A stretch of 64,000 bases of DNA from Mauremys mutica (Eukaryota > Chordata > Testudines > Geoemydidae): positions 49,231,563 to 49,295,562 of the forward strand of contig NC_059080.1 of assembly GCF_020497125.1 (NCBI RefSeq), in the 5' to 3' direction. Shown in pieces: positions 10,840-21,554 of this stretch. Position numbers and translations under genes: made by a program. Each line of letters opens with the position of its first letter. The stretch's first letter is position 1. The notes under the pieces are model-generated. The model saw only the letters and a program-made list of their open reading frames with translations, was not told where the DNA came from and searched no databases.

Positions 10840-13687
10840 GTGCGATATCGGGAGAAAGCACAAGTAGGTGAGTGCAAGAGGGGAGGGCTCCAGCCCCATA
10901 CTGGGACACCAGGACAATCAGTGAGTTATCTTACATGCCTATACACAAATGCAAGAAGCCTGGGGAACAAGCAGGGAGAACTAGAAGTCCTGGCACAGTC
11001 AAGGAATTATGATGTAATTGGAATAACAAAAACTTGGTGGGATAACTCACATGATTGGAGTACTGTCATGGATGGATATAAACTGTTCAGGAAGGATAGG
11101 CAGGGCAGAAAAGGTGGGGGAGTTGCGTTGTATGTAAGAGAGCAGTATGACTGCTCAGAGCTCCAGTATGAAACTGCACAAAAACCTGAGAGTCTCTGGA
11201 TTAAATTTAGAAGTATGAACAACAAGGGTGATGTCGTGGTGGGAGTCTGCTACAGACCACCAGACCAGGGGGATGAGGTAGACGAGGCTTTCTTCCAGCA
11301 ACTAACAGAAGTTGCTAGATCACAGGCCCTGGTTCTCATGGGTGACTTTAATCACCCTGATATCTGCTGGGAGAGCAATACAGCAGTGAACAGACAATCC
11401 AGGAAGTTTCTGAAAAGTGTAGGGGACAATTTCCTGGTGCAAGTGCTGGAGGAACCAAGTAGGGGAAAAGCTCTTCTTGACCTGCTGCTCACAAACAGGG
11501 AAGAAATAGTAGAGGAAGCAATAGTGGATGGGAACCTGGGAGGCAGTGACCATGAGATGGTCGAGTTCAGGATCCTGATACAAGGAAGAAAGGAGAGCAG
11601 TAGAACAGAGACCCTGGACTTCAGAAAAGCAGACTTCGACACCCTCAGGGAACTGATGGGCAAGGTCCCCTGGGAGAATAACATGACGGAGAAAGGAGTC
11701 GAGGAAAGCTGGCTGTATTTTAAAGAATCCTTATTGAGGTTGCAGGAACAAACCATCCCGATGTGTAGGAAGAAAAGTAAATATGGCAGGTGACCAGCTT
11801 GGCTTAACAGTGAAATCCTTGCTCGTCTTAAACACAAAAAAACAGCTTACAAGAAGTGGAAGATTGGACAAATAACCAGGGAGGAGTATAAAAGTATTGC
11901 TCAGGCATGCAGGAGTGAAATTAGGAAGGCCAAATCACACTTGGAGTTGCAGCTAGCCGGAGATGTTAGGAGTAACAAGGGTTTCTTCAGGTATGTTAGC
12001 AACAAGAAGAAAGTCAAGGAAAGCGTGGGCCCCTTGCTGAATGAGGGAGGGAACCTAGTGACAGAGGATGTGGAGAAAGCTAGTGTACTCAATGCTTTTT
12101 TTGCCTCTGTCTTCACAGACAAGGTCAGCTCCCAGACAGCTGCACTCTGCAGCACGGTATGGGGACGAGGTGACCAGCTCTCTGTGGAGAAAGAAGTAGT
12201 TCGGGACTATTTAGAAAAGCTGGACGAGCACAAGTCCATGGGGCCGGATGCACTGCATCCGAGGGTGCTAAAGGAGTTGGCCGATGAGATTGCAGAGCCA
12301 TTGGCCATTATCTTTGAAAAATCATGGCGATTGGGGGAGGTCCCGGATGACTGGAAAAAAGCTAATGTAGTGCCCATCTTTAAAAAAGGGAAGAAGGAAG
12401 ATCCAGGGAACTACAGGCCAGTCAGTCTCACCTCAGTCCCTGGAAAAAATCATGGAACAGGTCCTCAAGGAATCAATTCTGAACCACTTAAAGGAGGGGA
12501 AAGTGATCAGGAACAGTCAGCATGGATTCACCAAGGGCAAGTCATGCCTGACTAACCTAATTGCCTTCTATGATTAGATAACCGGCTCTGTGGATGAGGG
12601 GAAAGCAGTGGATGTGCTATTTCTGGACTTTAGCAAAGCTTTTGATACAGTCTCCCACAGTATTCTTGCTAGCAAGTTAAAGAAGTATGGGCTGGATGAA
12701 TGGACGGTAAGGTGGATAGAAAACTGGCTAGATGGTCGGGCTCAACGGGTAGTGATCAATGGTTCCATGTCTAGTTGGCAGCTGGTATCAAGTGGAGTGT
12801 CCCAAGGGTCGGTGCTGGGGCCGGTTTTGTTCAATATCTTCATTAACGATCTGGAGGATGGTGTGGACTGCACCCTTAGCAAGTTTGCAGATGACACCAA
12901 ACTGGGAGGAGTGATTGATACGCTGGAGGGTAGGGATAGGATACAGAGGAACCTAGACAAATTAGAGGATTGGGCCAAAAGAAATATGATGAGGTTCATC
13001 AAGGACAAGTGCAGAGTCCTGCACTTAGGACGGAAGAATCCCATGCACTGCTACAGACTAGGGACCGAATGGCTGGGCAGCAGTTCTGCAGAAAAGGACC
13101 TAGGGGTTACGGTGGACGAAAAGCTGAATATGAGTCAACAGTGTGCCCTTGTTGCCAAGAAGGCTAATGGCATTTTGGGTTGTATAAGTAGGGGCATTTC
13201 CAGCAGATCAAGGGATGTGATCATTCCCCTCTATTCAGCACTGCTGAGGCCTCATTTGGAGTACTGTGTCCAGTTTTGGGCCCCACACTACAAGAAGGAT
13301 GTGGATAAATTGGAGAGAGTCCAGTAGAGGGCAACAAAAATGATTAGGGGGCTGGAGCACATGACTTATGAGGAGAGGCTGAGGGAACTGAGATTGTTTA
13401 GCCTGCAGAAGAGAAAAATGAGGGGGGATTTGATAGCTGCTTTCAACTACCTGAAAGGGGATTCCAAAGAGGATGGATCTAGACTGTTCTCAGTGGTAGA
13501 AGATGACAGAACAAGGAGTAATGGTCTCAAGTTGCAGAGGGGGAGGTTTAGGTTGGACATTAGGAAAAACTTTTTCACTGGTAGGGTGGTGAAGAACTGG
13601 AATGGGTTACCTAGGGAGGTGGTGGAATCTCCTTCCTTAGACGTTTTTAAGGTCAGGCTTGACAAAGCCCTGGCTGGGATGATTTAG
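10840..13687 (+). pseudogene. CR1 ORF2, endonuclease and reverse transcriptase, broken
   Basis: The APE-type endonuclease domain comes first ([30 protein letters not shown]), followed by the reverse transcriptase ([35 protein letters not shown]) and a C-terminal region ending LAGMI and a TAG. It is inactive. A TGA at 11791-11793 lies between EN and RT, a frameshift lies in an A-run near 12445, and further stops occur near 12574 and at 13325-13327. The endonuclease motif reads ITKTWW where CR1 relatives have ITETWW, so the metal-binding Glu is replaced by Lys. The first stop fits a CGA-to-TGA transition. Confidence 0.92.
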
Positions 13688-14073
13688 TTGGGTTTGGTCC
13701 TGCTTTGAGCAGGGGGTTGGACTAGATGACCTCCTGAGGTCCCTTCCAACCCTGAGATTCTATGATTCTATGAACACAATCACCCCCAAAGAATAACACA
13801 TCTTCAGCATTCTAGACTCAGTAAATTGGGTTCAGTACATCAGTTTCTCTAGGGCATGCATCCAGGGGAAGTTCTAATGAGCAAGTTTCTTCTTGTGAGC
13901 CCCAGCTCTTTATACACAGTATAAAGTAATGATGGATATGTAAAGCCTTTGGCTTAGTAATGCTGTTCTCCACATACAGGAGTGTCAAGATTTTGTACGT
14001 AGGTTTTAACAAACAGCTTTTAAAAAAAGTAAAGATATTTAGAAATCTATCTTTTCCACAGCCACTCTGAGGA

Positions 14074-14290
14074 GAAAAGACGGTTACTCACTGTTGTAAC
14101 TGTTGTTCTTCGAGATGTGTTGCTCATATCCATTCCAGTTAGGTGTGTGCGCGCCGCATGCACGCTCGTCAGAAGATTTTTACCCTAGCAACACTCGGTG
14201 GGTCGGCTGGGCACCCCATGGAGTGGCGCCGCTATAGCGCCAGATATATACCCCTGCCGACCCATCCGCCCCTCAGTTCCTTCTTGCCGG
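14074..14290. repeat. DIRS copy 1, left inverted terminal repeat
   Basis: From about 14132 to 14290 it is the near-perfect reverse complement of 20041-20190, with the text from CCATTCCAGTTAGG to TTCCTTCTTGCCGG. Its outermost part (14074-14136) is not in the other ITR but is complementary to the internal region at 14323-14386. Confidence 0.9.
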
Positions 14291-14322
14291 CTACTCCGAC
14301 AGTGGGGAAGGAGGGCGGGTTT

Positions 14323-14421
14323 GGAATGGATATGAGCAACACATCTCGAAGAACAACAGTTACAACGGTGAGTAACCGTCTTTTCTTCTTCGAGTGATTG
14401 CTCATATGCATTCCAGTTAGG
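14323..14421. repeat. DIRS copy 1, internal complementary region (circle junction template)
   Basis: Bases 14323-14386 are the reverse complement of the left end 14074-14136, with one mismatch seen. Bases 14381-14421 are the reverse complement of the right end 20184-20224. The two matches meet at the TTTTCTTCTT junction. This is the DIRS-1 arrangement, where the region templates joining of both ends into a full circle. Confidence 0.9.
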
Positions 14422-14438
14422 TGATTCCCAAGCCTTAC

Positions 14439-15506
14439 CTAGGCGGTGGGGTCGGAGTGAGACGTGGCAGAATGCAAGACTGCTGAGCCAAAGGCTGCAT
14501 CGTCTCTGGATTGTTGGACCAATGCATAGTGTGAAGCAAAGGTGTGACTTGATGACCAGGTAGCCGCCCGACATATTTCCTGGATGGGGACATGAGCCAG
14601 GAAGGCGGCAGAAGAGGCCTGCGCTCTTGTAGAATGGGCAGTGAGATGGCTAGCGGGAACGTGAGCCAGTTCGTAGCACGTTCTGATGCAGGATGTCACC
14701 CAAGATGAGATTCTCTGGGAAGAGACCGGCATGCCCTTCATGCGGTCTGCTACCGCTACAAATAACTGAGGCGAACGCCGAAAGGGTCTCGTTCTCTCTA
14801 TATAAAAAGCGAGAACCCTACGGACGTCCAAAGTATGTACCTGTTGTTCCCGGCGCGATAAGTGCGGCTTCGGGAAGAAAACTGGAAGGAAGATGTCCTG
14901 ATTGACATAAAAAGCAGACACCACCTTAGGGAGGAAAGAGGGTTGTGGCCGCAGTTGCACCTTGTCCTTATGGAAGACCGTATAAGGGGGATGAACCGTC
15001 AAGGCACGAAGCTCGGAGACTCGCCTCGCCGAGGTGATAGAGACGAGGAAGGCCGTCTTCCAGGAAAGGTATAGCAGGGAACAGGTGGCCATAGGCTCGA
15101 AAGGGGCCCCCATAAGCTTGGTCAACACCAGGTTTAAGTCCCAGGTAGGGGTTGGGCATCGGACCTGTGGGTACAGCCGTTCCAGTCCCTTAAGGAACCT
15201 GGAAACCATAGGGTGGGAAAAAATAGAATGGCCACTTTTGCCTGGGTGGAAGGCAGAAATAGCCGGCAGGTGAACCTTTAAAGAAGAGACCGCCAGGCCC
15301 TGCTCCTTCAGGGACCAGAGGTAATCTAGGACAGTAGGGATAGATACCAGTCCGGGGACTAAGTTGTTCTGATCGCACCAGTGTGAGAAACGCTTCCACT
15401 TGGCGAGATAAGTCGTTCTAGTGGAAGGCTTCCTGCTCCCCAAAAGAACCTGCTGCACCGAGGCGGAGCAACGTAACTCAGCTTGGTTCAACCATGTAGG
15501 AGCCAT
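14439..15506 (-). CDS. DIRS tyrosine recombinase, intact
   Basis: This is a 355-residue phage-integrase-fold recombinase, uninterrupted. The N-terminal SAM-like DNA-binding region includes SRKPSTRTTYLAKWKRF (24-40). The catalytic residues are Arg in SARRVSELRAL (161 or 162), the HxxR pair in AHSTRAQA (His291, Arg294) and the Tyr nucleophile in HTFASHYAL (Tyr327). The enzyme cuts and rejoins the circular cDNA into the genome. The ATG at 15504-15506 overlaps the end of the RT frame by 19 nt, exactly as in copy 2. The same frame stays open for about 600 further codons upstream, which I treat as chance in GC-rich DNA. The start was chosen by homology to copy 2, where the corresponding ATG is conserved. 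Confidence 0.9.
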   Translation of the reverse strand: MAPTWLNQAELRCSASVQQVLLGSRKPSTRTTYLAKWKRFSHWCDQNNLVPGLVSIPTVLDYLWSLKEQGLAVSSLKVHLPAISAFHPGKSGHSIFSHPMVSRFLKGLERLYPQVRCPTPTWDLNLVLTKLMGAPFEPMATCSLLYLSWKTAFLVSITSARRVSELRALTVHPPYTVFHKDKVQLRPQPSFLPKVVSAFYVNQDIFLPVFFPKPHLSRREQQVHTLDVRRVLAFYIERTRPFRRSPQLFVAVADRMKGMPVSSQRISSWVTSCIRTCYELAHVPASHLTAHSTRAQASSAAFLAHVPIQEICRAATWSSSHTFASHYALVQQSRDDAAFGSAVLHSATSHSDPTA

Positions 15507-17287
15507 GCTGTGAGATGAAGGGACTGCAGGTCCGGGTGGTGAAGTCTGCTGAAGTCCTGCGTTATGAGGTCCGGCCACAGCGGCAGGGGAATCGGATCCG
15601 CCACTGAGAGGTTGAACAGCAGGGTGTACCAATGCTGCCTCGGCCATGCTGGAGCAATGAGGATGAAGTTGGCTCTGTCCCTCCGGAGCTTGAGCAGTAC
15701 TCTGTGAATGAGGGGAAATGGCGGAAAGGCATAGAACAGGTGCCTCGTCCACGGGAGGAGAAACGCGTCTGAAAGGGAGCCCGCGGAGCGTCCCTGGTAG
15801 GAGCAGAACACGTGGCATTTCCTGTTCTTTCTGGAGGCAAAGAGATCTATGCGGGGAAAGCCCCACCTCCGGAAAACAGAATGGACGACGTCGGGACGGA
15901 TCGACCACTCGTGAGACTGGAATGACCTGCTGAGGCGATCTGCCAGAGTGTTCTGTACTTCTGGGAGAAGAGACGTTACTAAATGAATAGAGTGGGCTAT
16001 GCAAAAGTCCCACAGGTGAATGGCTTCTTGGCAAAGTAGGGAGGAACGCGCCCCGCCCTGTTTGTTTATGTAGAACATTGTTGTTGTGTTGTCCGTGAAC
16101 ACGGATACAGAGCGGCCTTGTAGATGGACTCAAAACGCCTGGCACGCTAGGCGGACTGCCCTCAGCTCCCTCACGTTGATATGCAAGGCCAGCTCCTGGG
16201 GTAACCAGAGGCCTTGAGTGTGTAGGTTCCCGAGGTGGGCACCCCAACCCAGAGATGATGCGTCTGTGGTCAGCGCCACTGAGGGTTGGGGAGGGTGGAA
16301 CGGTACCCCTGCGCAGACTACCGCTGGGTCCAACCACCAAGTGAGGGAGTCGAGGATTGGCCTGGGGATCGTGACCACCGAGTCTATAATGTTCCTGTGT
16401 GGGCGGTATAGTGAAGCGAGCCATGTTTGGAAGCGCCAAAGCCGCAGTCTGGCGTACATGGTCACAAAGGTGCATGACGCCATGTGACCTAAGAGGCCGA
16501 GGCAGATGCGCACCGACGTTGTCGGGTAGGATTGGAAACTTGGAATGATCGAAGACATTGCCTGAAAGCGTGGCAGAGGGAGGCAGGCCCTGGCTAGATT
16601 GGAGTCCAGAACTGCTCCAATAAAGTCTATCCTCTGCGTTGGAGTCAGAGTAGACTTTTCGACGTTGACCATGAGGCCTAGCCTCCCGAAGAGGCCTTTG
16701 ACTACACGAAGGTGCTGGGATACTTGCAGCTGGGAAGTCCCTCGAATGAGCCAATCGTCGAGGTACGGGTAGACATGTATTCGACAACGGCGGAGGGCGG
16801 CAGCGACTACGGCCATGCATTTGGTAAAGACTCTCGGGGCTGTAGAAAGGCCGAAGGGAAGCACCGTGAACTGGAAGTGCTGTTGGTTGACCACAAACTG
16901 GAGATACCATCTCTGCGGCGGGTAAATGGCAATATGGAAGTACGCGTCCTTCATATCGAGGGCGGCATACCAGTCTCCCGGATCCAGGGATGGGATGATG
17001 GTCCCCAGGGTTACCATGCGGAACTTGAGTTTTACCATAAATTTGTTGAGTTCTCGCAGGTCCAAGATCGGTTGTAGACCGCCCTTTGCCTTGGGGATTA
17101 AAAAGTAGCAGGAATAGAATCCCTTGCCCCGCATATCCTCTGGCACCTCCTCTATGGCTCCCAGATTTAGGAGTGTATGGACCTCTTGGAAGAGAAGTTG
17201 CTCGTGAGAGGGGTCTCTGAAGAGGGATGGGCAGGGAAGGCGGGAAGGAGGGTGAGAAAGAAATTGGAGGTGGTATCCTGCTTCCAC
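15488..17287 (-). pseudogene. DIRS reverse transcriptase/RNase H/methyltransferase-like polyprotein, one in-frame stop
   Basis: The RT domain shows FLIPKAKGGLQPILDLRELN, DMKDAYFHIAI, LPFGLSTAPRVFTKCM and the active-site YLDD. An RNase H domain follows with TTDASSLGWGAHLG, the ELRAVRLAC helix and FTDNTTTMFYINKQGG. The final part, with DLFASRKNRKCHVF, DAFLLPW, YAFPP and LIAPAWPRQHWY, is the region where DIRS elements carry a Dam-like methyltransferase-type domain. A TGA at 16130-16132 interrupts RNase H where copy 2 has an Arg codon (CGA), so a single CpG-to-TpG change can explain it. The frame extends upstream and overlaps the gag end; its true start is unclear. Confidence 0.88.
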
Positions 17288-17411
17288 TGTGCGGAGGACC
17301 CAGCAATCGGAGGTCAGCTGGGACCAGGCAGGGAGGAAATGGGAGAGACGGTTGAAAAAGGAGGGTGAAGGATCCGGCAGGGAAACTGGTGGGTTGTCCT
17401 CGGGCGTCCCA

Positions 17412-19834
17412 TCAAAAGTTTTGTTTTGGCCCCGTGGGAGGTTTAGGGGGCGCTTGACTTTGGTTTCCCTGAGGGCCAGACTGTCTCCACCGATTTCCCC
17501 TGCTGCGCCGTCTGGTCATATCCTGACGCGGCCTGGGCTGGTTATAAGGGCGGTATGGTTGGGGTCTGAAGGACCTACGTTGGGTAACCGGTGTGTGCAT
17601 GCCCAACGAGCGCATTATGACGCGATTGTCCTTGAGACTCTGCAATCTGGGGTCGGTTTTGTCCGAAAAGAGACCCTGTCCATCAGATGGCAAATCCTGA
17701 ATTGTCTGCTGCAATTCTGGAGGTAGGCCTGAGGCTTGTAGCCAGGAGATGCGTCTCATTGTTACCCCAGATGCGAGCGTTCTGGCTGCCGAGTCCGCGG
17801 CGTCCAGAGAGGTCTGGAGGGAAGTTCTTGCCACTTTTTTACCCTCCTCTAGTAGGGCCGTAAATTCTGTGCGGGACTCCTGGGGAAGGAGTTCTGCAAA
17901 CCTCCCTACAGACACCCACATACTGAAGTTATAATGACTTAGGAGGGCCTGCTGATTTGCCACCTTAAGCTGGAGGCCTCCCGCCGAGTATACCTTACGG
18001 CCTAGGAGGTCCATGTGCCTAGCCTCCTTTGCCTTAGGAGCTGGCGCCTGCTGGCCATGGCGCTCCCATTCGTTCATGGATTGGACCACCAGAGAGCAGG
18101 GAGTCGGGTGGGTGTAGAGATATTCGTAGCTCTTCGACGGGACCATATATTTTCTCTCTACTCCCCTAACCGTAGGTCTAACGGAAGCTGGGGATTGCCA
18201 AATCGTGTCAGCATTGGCTTGAATCGTGCGGATGAACGGGAGAGCCACTTGAAGGGGTGCATCCGCCGTTAATATATCCACCACGGGGTCCTCTATCTCA
18301 GCAACCTCCTCCACCAGTAAATTCATATTTTGGGCCACTCTCCTCAAGAGGTCTTGATGGGCCCTGAGATCTATAGGAGGAGGACCAGAGGAGGATGTTC
18401 CTGCCACAGCCTCATCAGGAGAGGAGGAGGAGGAGAGGCCCAGTACCAGAGGGTCCTGCGGTGGGTCATTGAGTGGTGGAGCCCCATCTGCATCAGGCGG
18501 AATCTCAGGCTCTGCAGATTCAAGTGGCTCCTTGTCTGTGCCCGCGGGAGGAGGACGGCTCACCGTGGCTTCGGGAGCCCTGTGTTCTGAGGGGCCGGGA
18601 CGTTGAGCCACGAAGGGGGCCCCTTGTGCCTCGTGGTATGCCCACGGAGTCCAGAAGGCCCATTGATGAGGACCTTGCTCCTGGCTTTGAACCTCTGGAT
18701 GCTGGTGGTAAGAAGCACTGCCTGCTTGGGATGACAATGACGTGTGCCTCGAAGGCCACGGTGGTGCCGAGAGGCCCTGGCAAGGTGCCGCTGATCCGGA
18801 CGTTTGGTCCTGGGGCGGTACCGATGAGCGGTACTGGTTGTGTCGGTGCCGCGAATGAGACCAGGACCATCTACCATGCCGGTGCCAGGAGGTCGACCGT
18901 GATCTCGAGTCTCTGTGCTGGGAGTGGCTGCGGGACGCACGGTACTGGGAGCAGTACTGAGAGCCGGATCGGTGCCGAGAGCGTCTGTCCAGCGACCGGG
19001 ATCTTGAACGTCTCCGCGAGTACGACCGGTACCGCAATGGAGAGCGGTGCCGGGACTGCGAGCGGTGCCAGGATCAGGACCGGCGTGAGCGGGAGCGTCT
19101 CCGAGACCACGATCTGGAATGACGCCTCTCCCGCTGGCCGACGGAAGGAGGCCTCATCATGGCTGGCTTGCCGACGGACTGGATAACCCGCACCGGCGGT
19201 GCCGGGGGTTGAGGCTGCATCGACTCCGTCAGCGCGATGAGCTCTTATGCCGTCGAGAAGGTCTCCGGCATAGAAGGGAGAGCTAGCTCAACCACAGCAT
19301 GAACCGGGGAGCTATGTGTACCGGACTCAACGGCCCTTGCGGTGCCGGAATCGACGGTGCCGCACTAGGAGGAGCTGCCGACTGCGGTGCTGGTGTTGAC
19401 GGTGCCGGCACGGTAGCCGGGGTCCGACCTACGGACCTGGGTGCGTGCTCCTTCCTCGAGGATGTGGCCGGAGCAGCATGACATTTCCCAGACGGGGAAA
19501 GAGATCGGTGCCGAGAAGTCGGTGCCAGCTGATGACGGTGCTGGGAGTCCTTCTCGGTGCCGGAGTGAGCCGGTGCCGAAGGTGCACTCCTCACCGATGC
19601 AGACTGTTGAGTGGTCGGTGCCGGCGCCGCCGGACTAAGTGCCGATTCCATTAGGAGCTGCTTTAAGCAAAAGTCCCGCTCCTTCTTTGTTCTTGGCTTG
19701 AACGATTTTCAAATTCGGCACTTGTCAGGGAGGTGAGATTCTCCTAAGCACTTTAGGCAAGATTTGTGAGGATCTCCCACTGGCATCGGCTTCTGGCACG
19801 CCAAGCACGGTTTAAATCCCGGTGCTTTGGGCAT
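17412..19834 (-). pseudogene. DIRS gag-like protein, broken
   Basis: The N-terminus MPKAPGFKPCLACQ continues with DPHKSCLKCLGESH, a cysteine/histidine-rich putative zinc motif shared with copy 2. A TGA at 19709-19711 falls where copy 2 has the last Cys of the motif. A frameshift lies between 19283 and 19037. A serine/arginine-rich block (roughly 18830-19037) follows, then an acidic SSSSSPDEAVAG motif and a conserved C-terminal half (PVVDILTADAP, ESRTEFTALLEEGK, TPVTQRR) ending in basic, glutamine-rich text. DIRS ORF1 proteins are assumed to package RNA; I infer the role from position. Confidence 0.82.
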
Positions 19835-20040
19835 GAGCCCGCACCGGGCCGGAGGAAAAGGGGCTACTCCCCCAATCCCCCAGTCAAGTATATACACTAA
19901 CTATGACTAAACTTATAAAAACTAACTATAACTACAATGACTTGAACTATATACACGAGAAATAGAAAAATAACAGCGAGAAGCTAGGGTTGTGGAGGTC
20001 AGCAAAGCCGCTCTCCACAGTTCCAACGACCGTCACGGGC

Positions 20041-20224
20041 GGTAAGAAGGAACTGAGGGGCGGATGGGTCGGCAGGGGTATATATCTGGCGCTATAGCGG
20101 CACCACTCCAGGGGGCGCCCAGCCGACCCACCGAGTGTTGCTAGGGTAAAAATCTTCCGACGAGTGTGCACGCGGCGCGCACACACCTAACTGGAATGCA
20201 TATGAGCAATCACTCGAAGAAGAA
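20041..20224. repeat. DIRS copy 1, right inverted terminal repeat (5' end of element)
   Basis: Near-perfect reverse complement of the left ITR, ending at GCAATCACTCGAAGAAGAAT. It lies upstream of gag in element orientation and contains a TATA-like box. Confidence 0.9.
20049..20085 (-). promoter_or_regulatory. Predicted DIRS copy 1 promoter (TATA and initiator)
   Basis: On the minus strand TATATAC (about 20084-20078) is followed about 30 nt later by TCAGTTCC (20056-20049), a fit to the initiator consensus. The same spacing occurs in copy 2 with TATAAAG. Predicted only. Confidence 0.5.
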
Positions 20225-21554
20225 TATAAACATTTTCTTTTTCAGCTCTGGCCCTACCTCTTCTGACAGTTCAGGAATCACTTTGAAATCTCAACTGTTG
20301 ACAATGTGTTTTTTAGCTTTTAAAAACCCTGTAAATATAATTCCTCTCCCTCCCCCATTTGGTGTGACTCTCGCTATAAAATGTTCATTGGTGGACCAGA
20401 TAGATTATTGACTTGTGATGCCCTATGGAAAATTTGACAGTAATTCTCATCTGACATAATTCTGTTCATGGTTCATGCAAATGAGAAATACAAAAGGTAA
20501 AGAACCAGAATCTTTGCTATTTTTGGCTTCTCCAGCCACCTATTTCTCACCTGAAGTCACAATGCAATCATTTGTGACCTCACAATTAGTTACTGTCAAA
20601 AGGGTTTTGATGTCAAAGTACACAGATTTCAGATGAGAAATAAATGGCAGTAGTAGGTGAACTAAGATGTCTCTACTAATCAAAAGCAGCAGAAAAAATA
20701 ATGATGTATCAGCAGCACTATTAAACAGAACATTTGTCAGGACTGAGACCTGTACAACCTTTAGAATTGTGGAGTCATTGAAGTGCTGATGATAGTCAGC
20801 TGTATGTCTCCTTTTCAACACAGTTACTGCAGTGGACATCACTCCCTGAGTGACTGACCAAATTGGTGGGGATTGAAATGTTGAAGGTGATTCACTCTAC
20901 ATAAGTGATGCTTCCAAGCTAGAAGAAGCATTTGGAGGAATAAGCAGGAGTAAGATCTATGCTGTCAACTGAGGATGAATGCCGTCACTGAAATGGCTCA
21001 CAGATTTGGGACTATTGCTACCACAGGGCTCACTGCAAAGGTGACAGTGATAGAGCAGACAGGCTCCATACTGGCAATGAGAGGGTTAATGACAGTCTGT
21101 GGACCCAATTGGTCCCACCCTATTACACCTGCAGCAGGTATCAGGCATGGAGAGGGGAATTAAAAGAAGATGTAGGCCCAGTCAGGGCAGAGTAGGAAGG
21201 AGTGTAGTGCTCTCCTTCTCCTGATATGAGATGCCTGGTTGCAGCCCAGAGACTGGGCTAGCTTGCCAGTTGGACAAGGGATGACCAGACCCTGAGGGAC
21301 CAGCTGAAGTACTGACTATTTGCAAACAAGCCCTGAATAGAAGGGTTGGGTCTTGCGAAAGCACAGCTACATCGAACCTTGGAAGAGACAGCAACCTACC
21401 AGAGGAGGCCCAGGGCTGGGTGAGTTGTGCCCTGATAGGCCACAAGGGAGTGCTACAGAGACAAACCTGGTCATAAGGACTGCAGTGCCTTTTATCCTTT
21501 GTATCTAGCTAGGAAACTGCAACTTCTCCTCTCTAATGCAGACCTAGTAACAGT
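20225..21554. other. THAP4 intron, unassigned
   Basis: No exon or clear repeat boundary is seen. Part of 21040-21490 has the feel of a decayed LTR, but I found neither TG/CA ends nor a duplication. Confidence 0.4.

Larger units (their letters stand above)
9338..13772 (+). mobile_element. Near full-length CR1 LINE
   Basis: This 4.4-kb non-LTR retrotransposon has, in order, a 5'UTR with a 240-bp-period tandem repeat, ORF1 (9779-10795), ORF2 (10840-13687, broken) and a short 3'UTR ending in ATTCTATG repeats at 13757-13772, the classic CR1 3' terminus. A full-length CR1 is unusual because most copies are 5'-truncated. ORF1 is uninterrupted, so the insertion cannot be very old. It is antisense to THAP4, and no clear target duplication was identified. 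Confidence 0.92.
14074..20224 (-). mobile_element. DIRS-type tyrosine-recombinase retrotransposon, copy 1
   Basis: This 6.15-kb element is read on the minus strand. It has inverted terminal repeats (14074-14290 and 20041-20224) and an internal complementary region (14323-14421) that matches the outer ends of both. The gene order is gag, RT/RNase H/methyltransferase-like, then tyrosine recombinase. DIRS elements replicate through a circular DNA intermediate integrated by the recombinase, which explains the absence of integrase and of a target duplication. Only a few disabling changes are visible. It is in the sense orientation relative to THAP4. A related, more decayed copy lies at 33695-39680. 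Confidence 0.93.
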
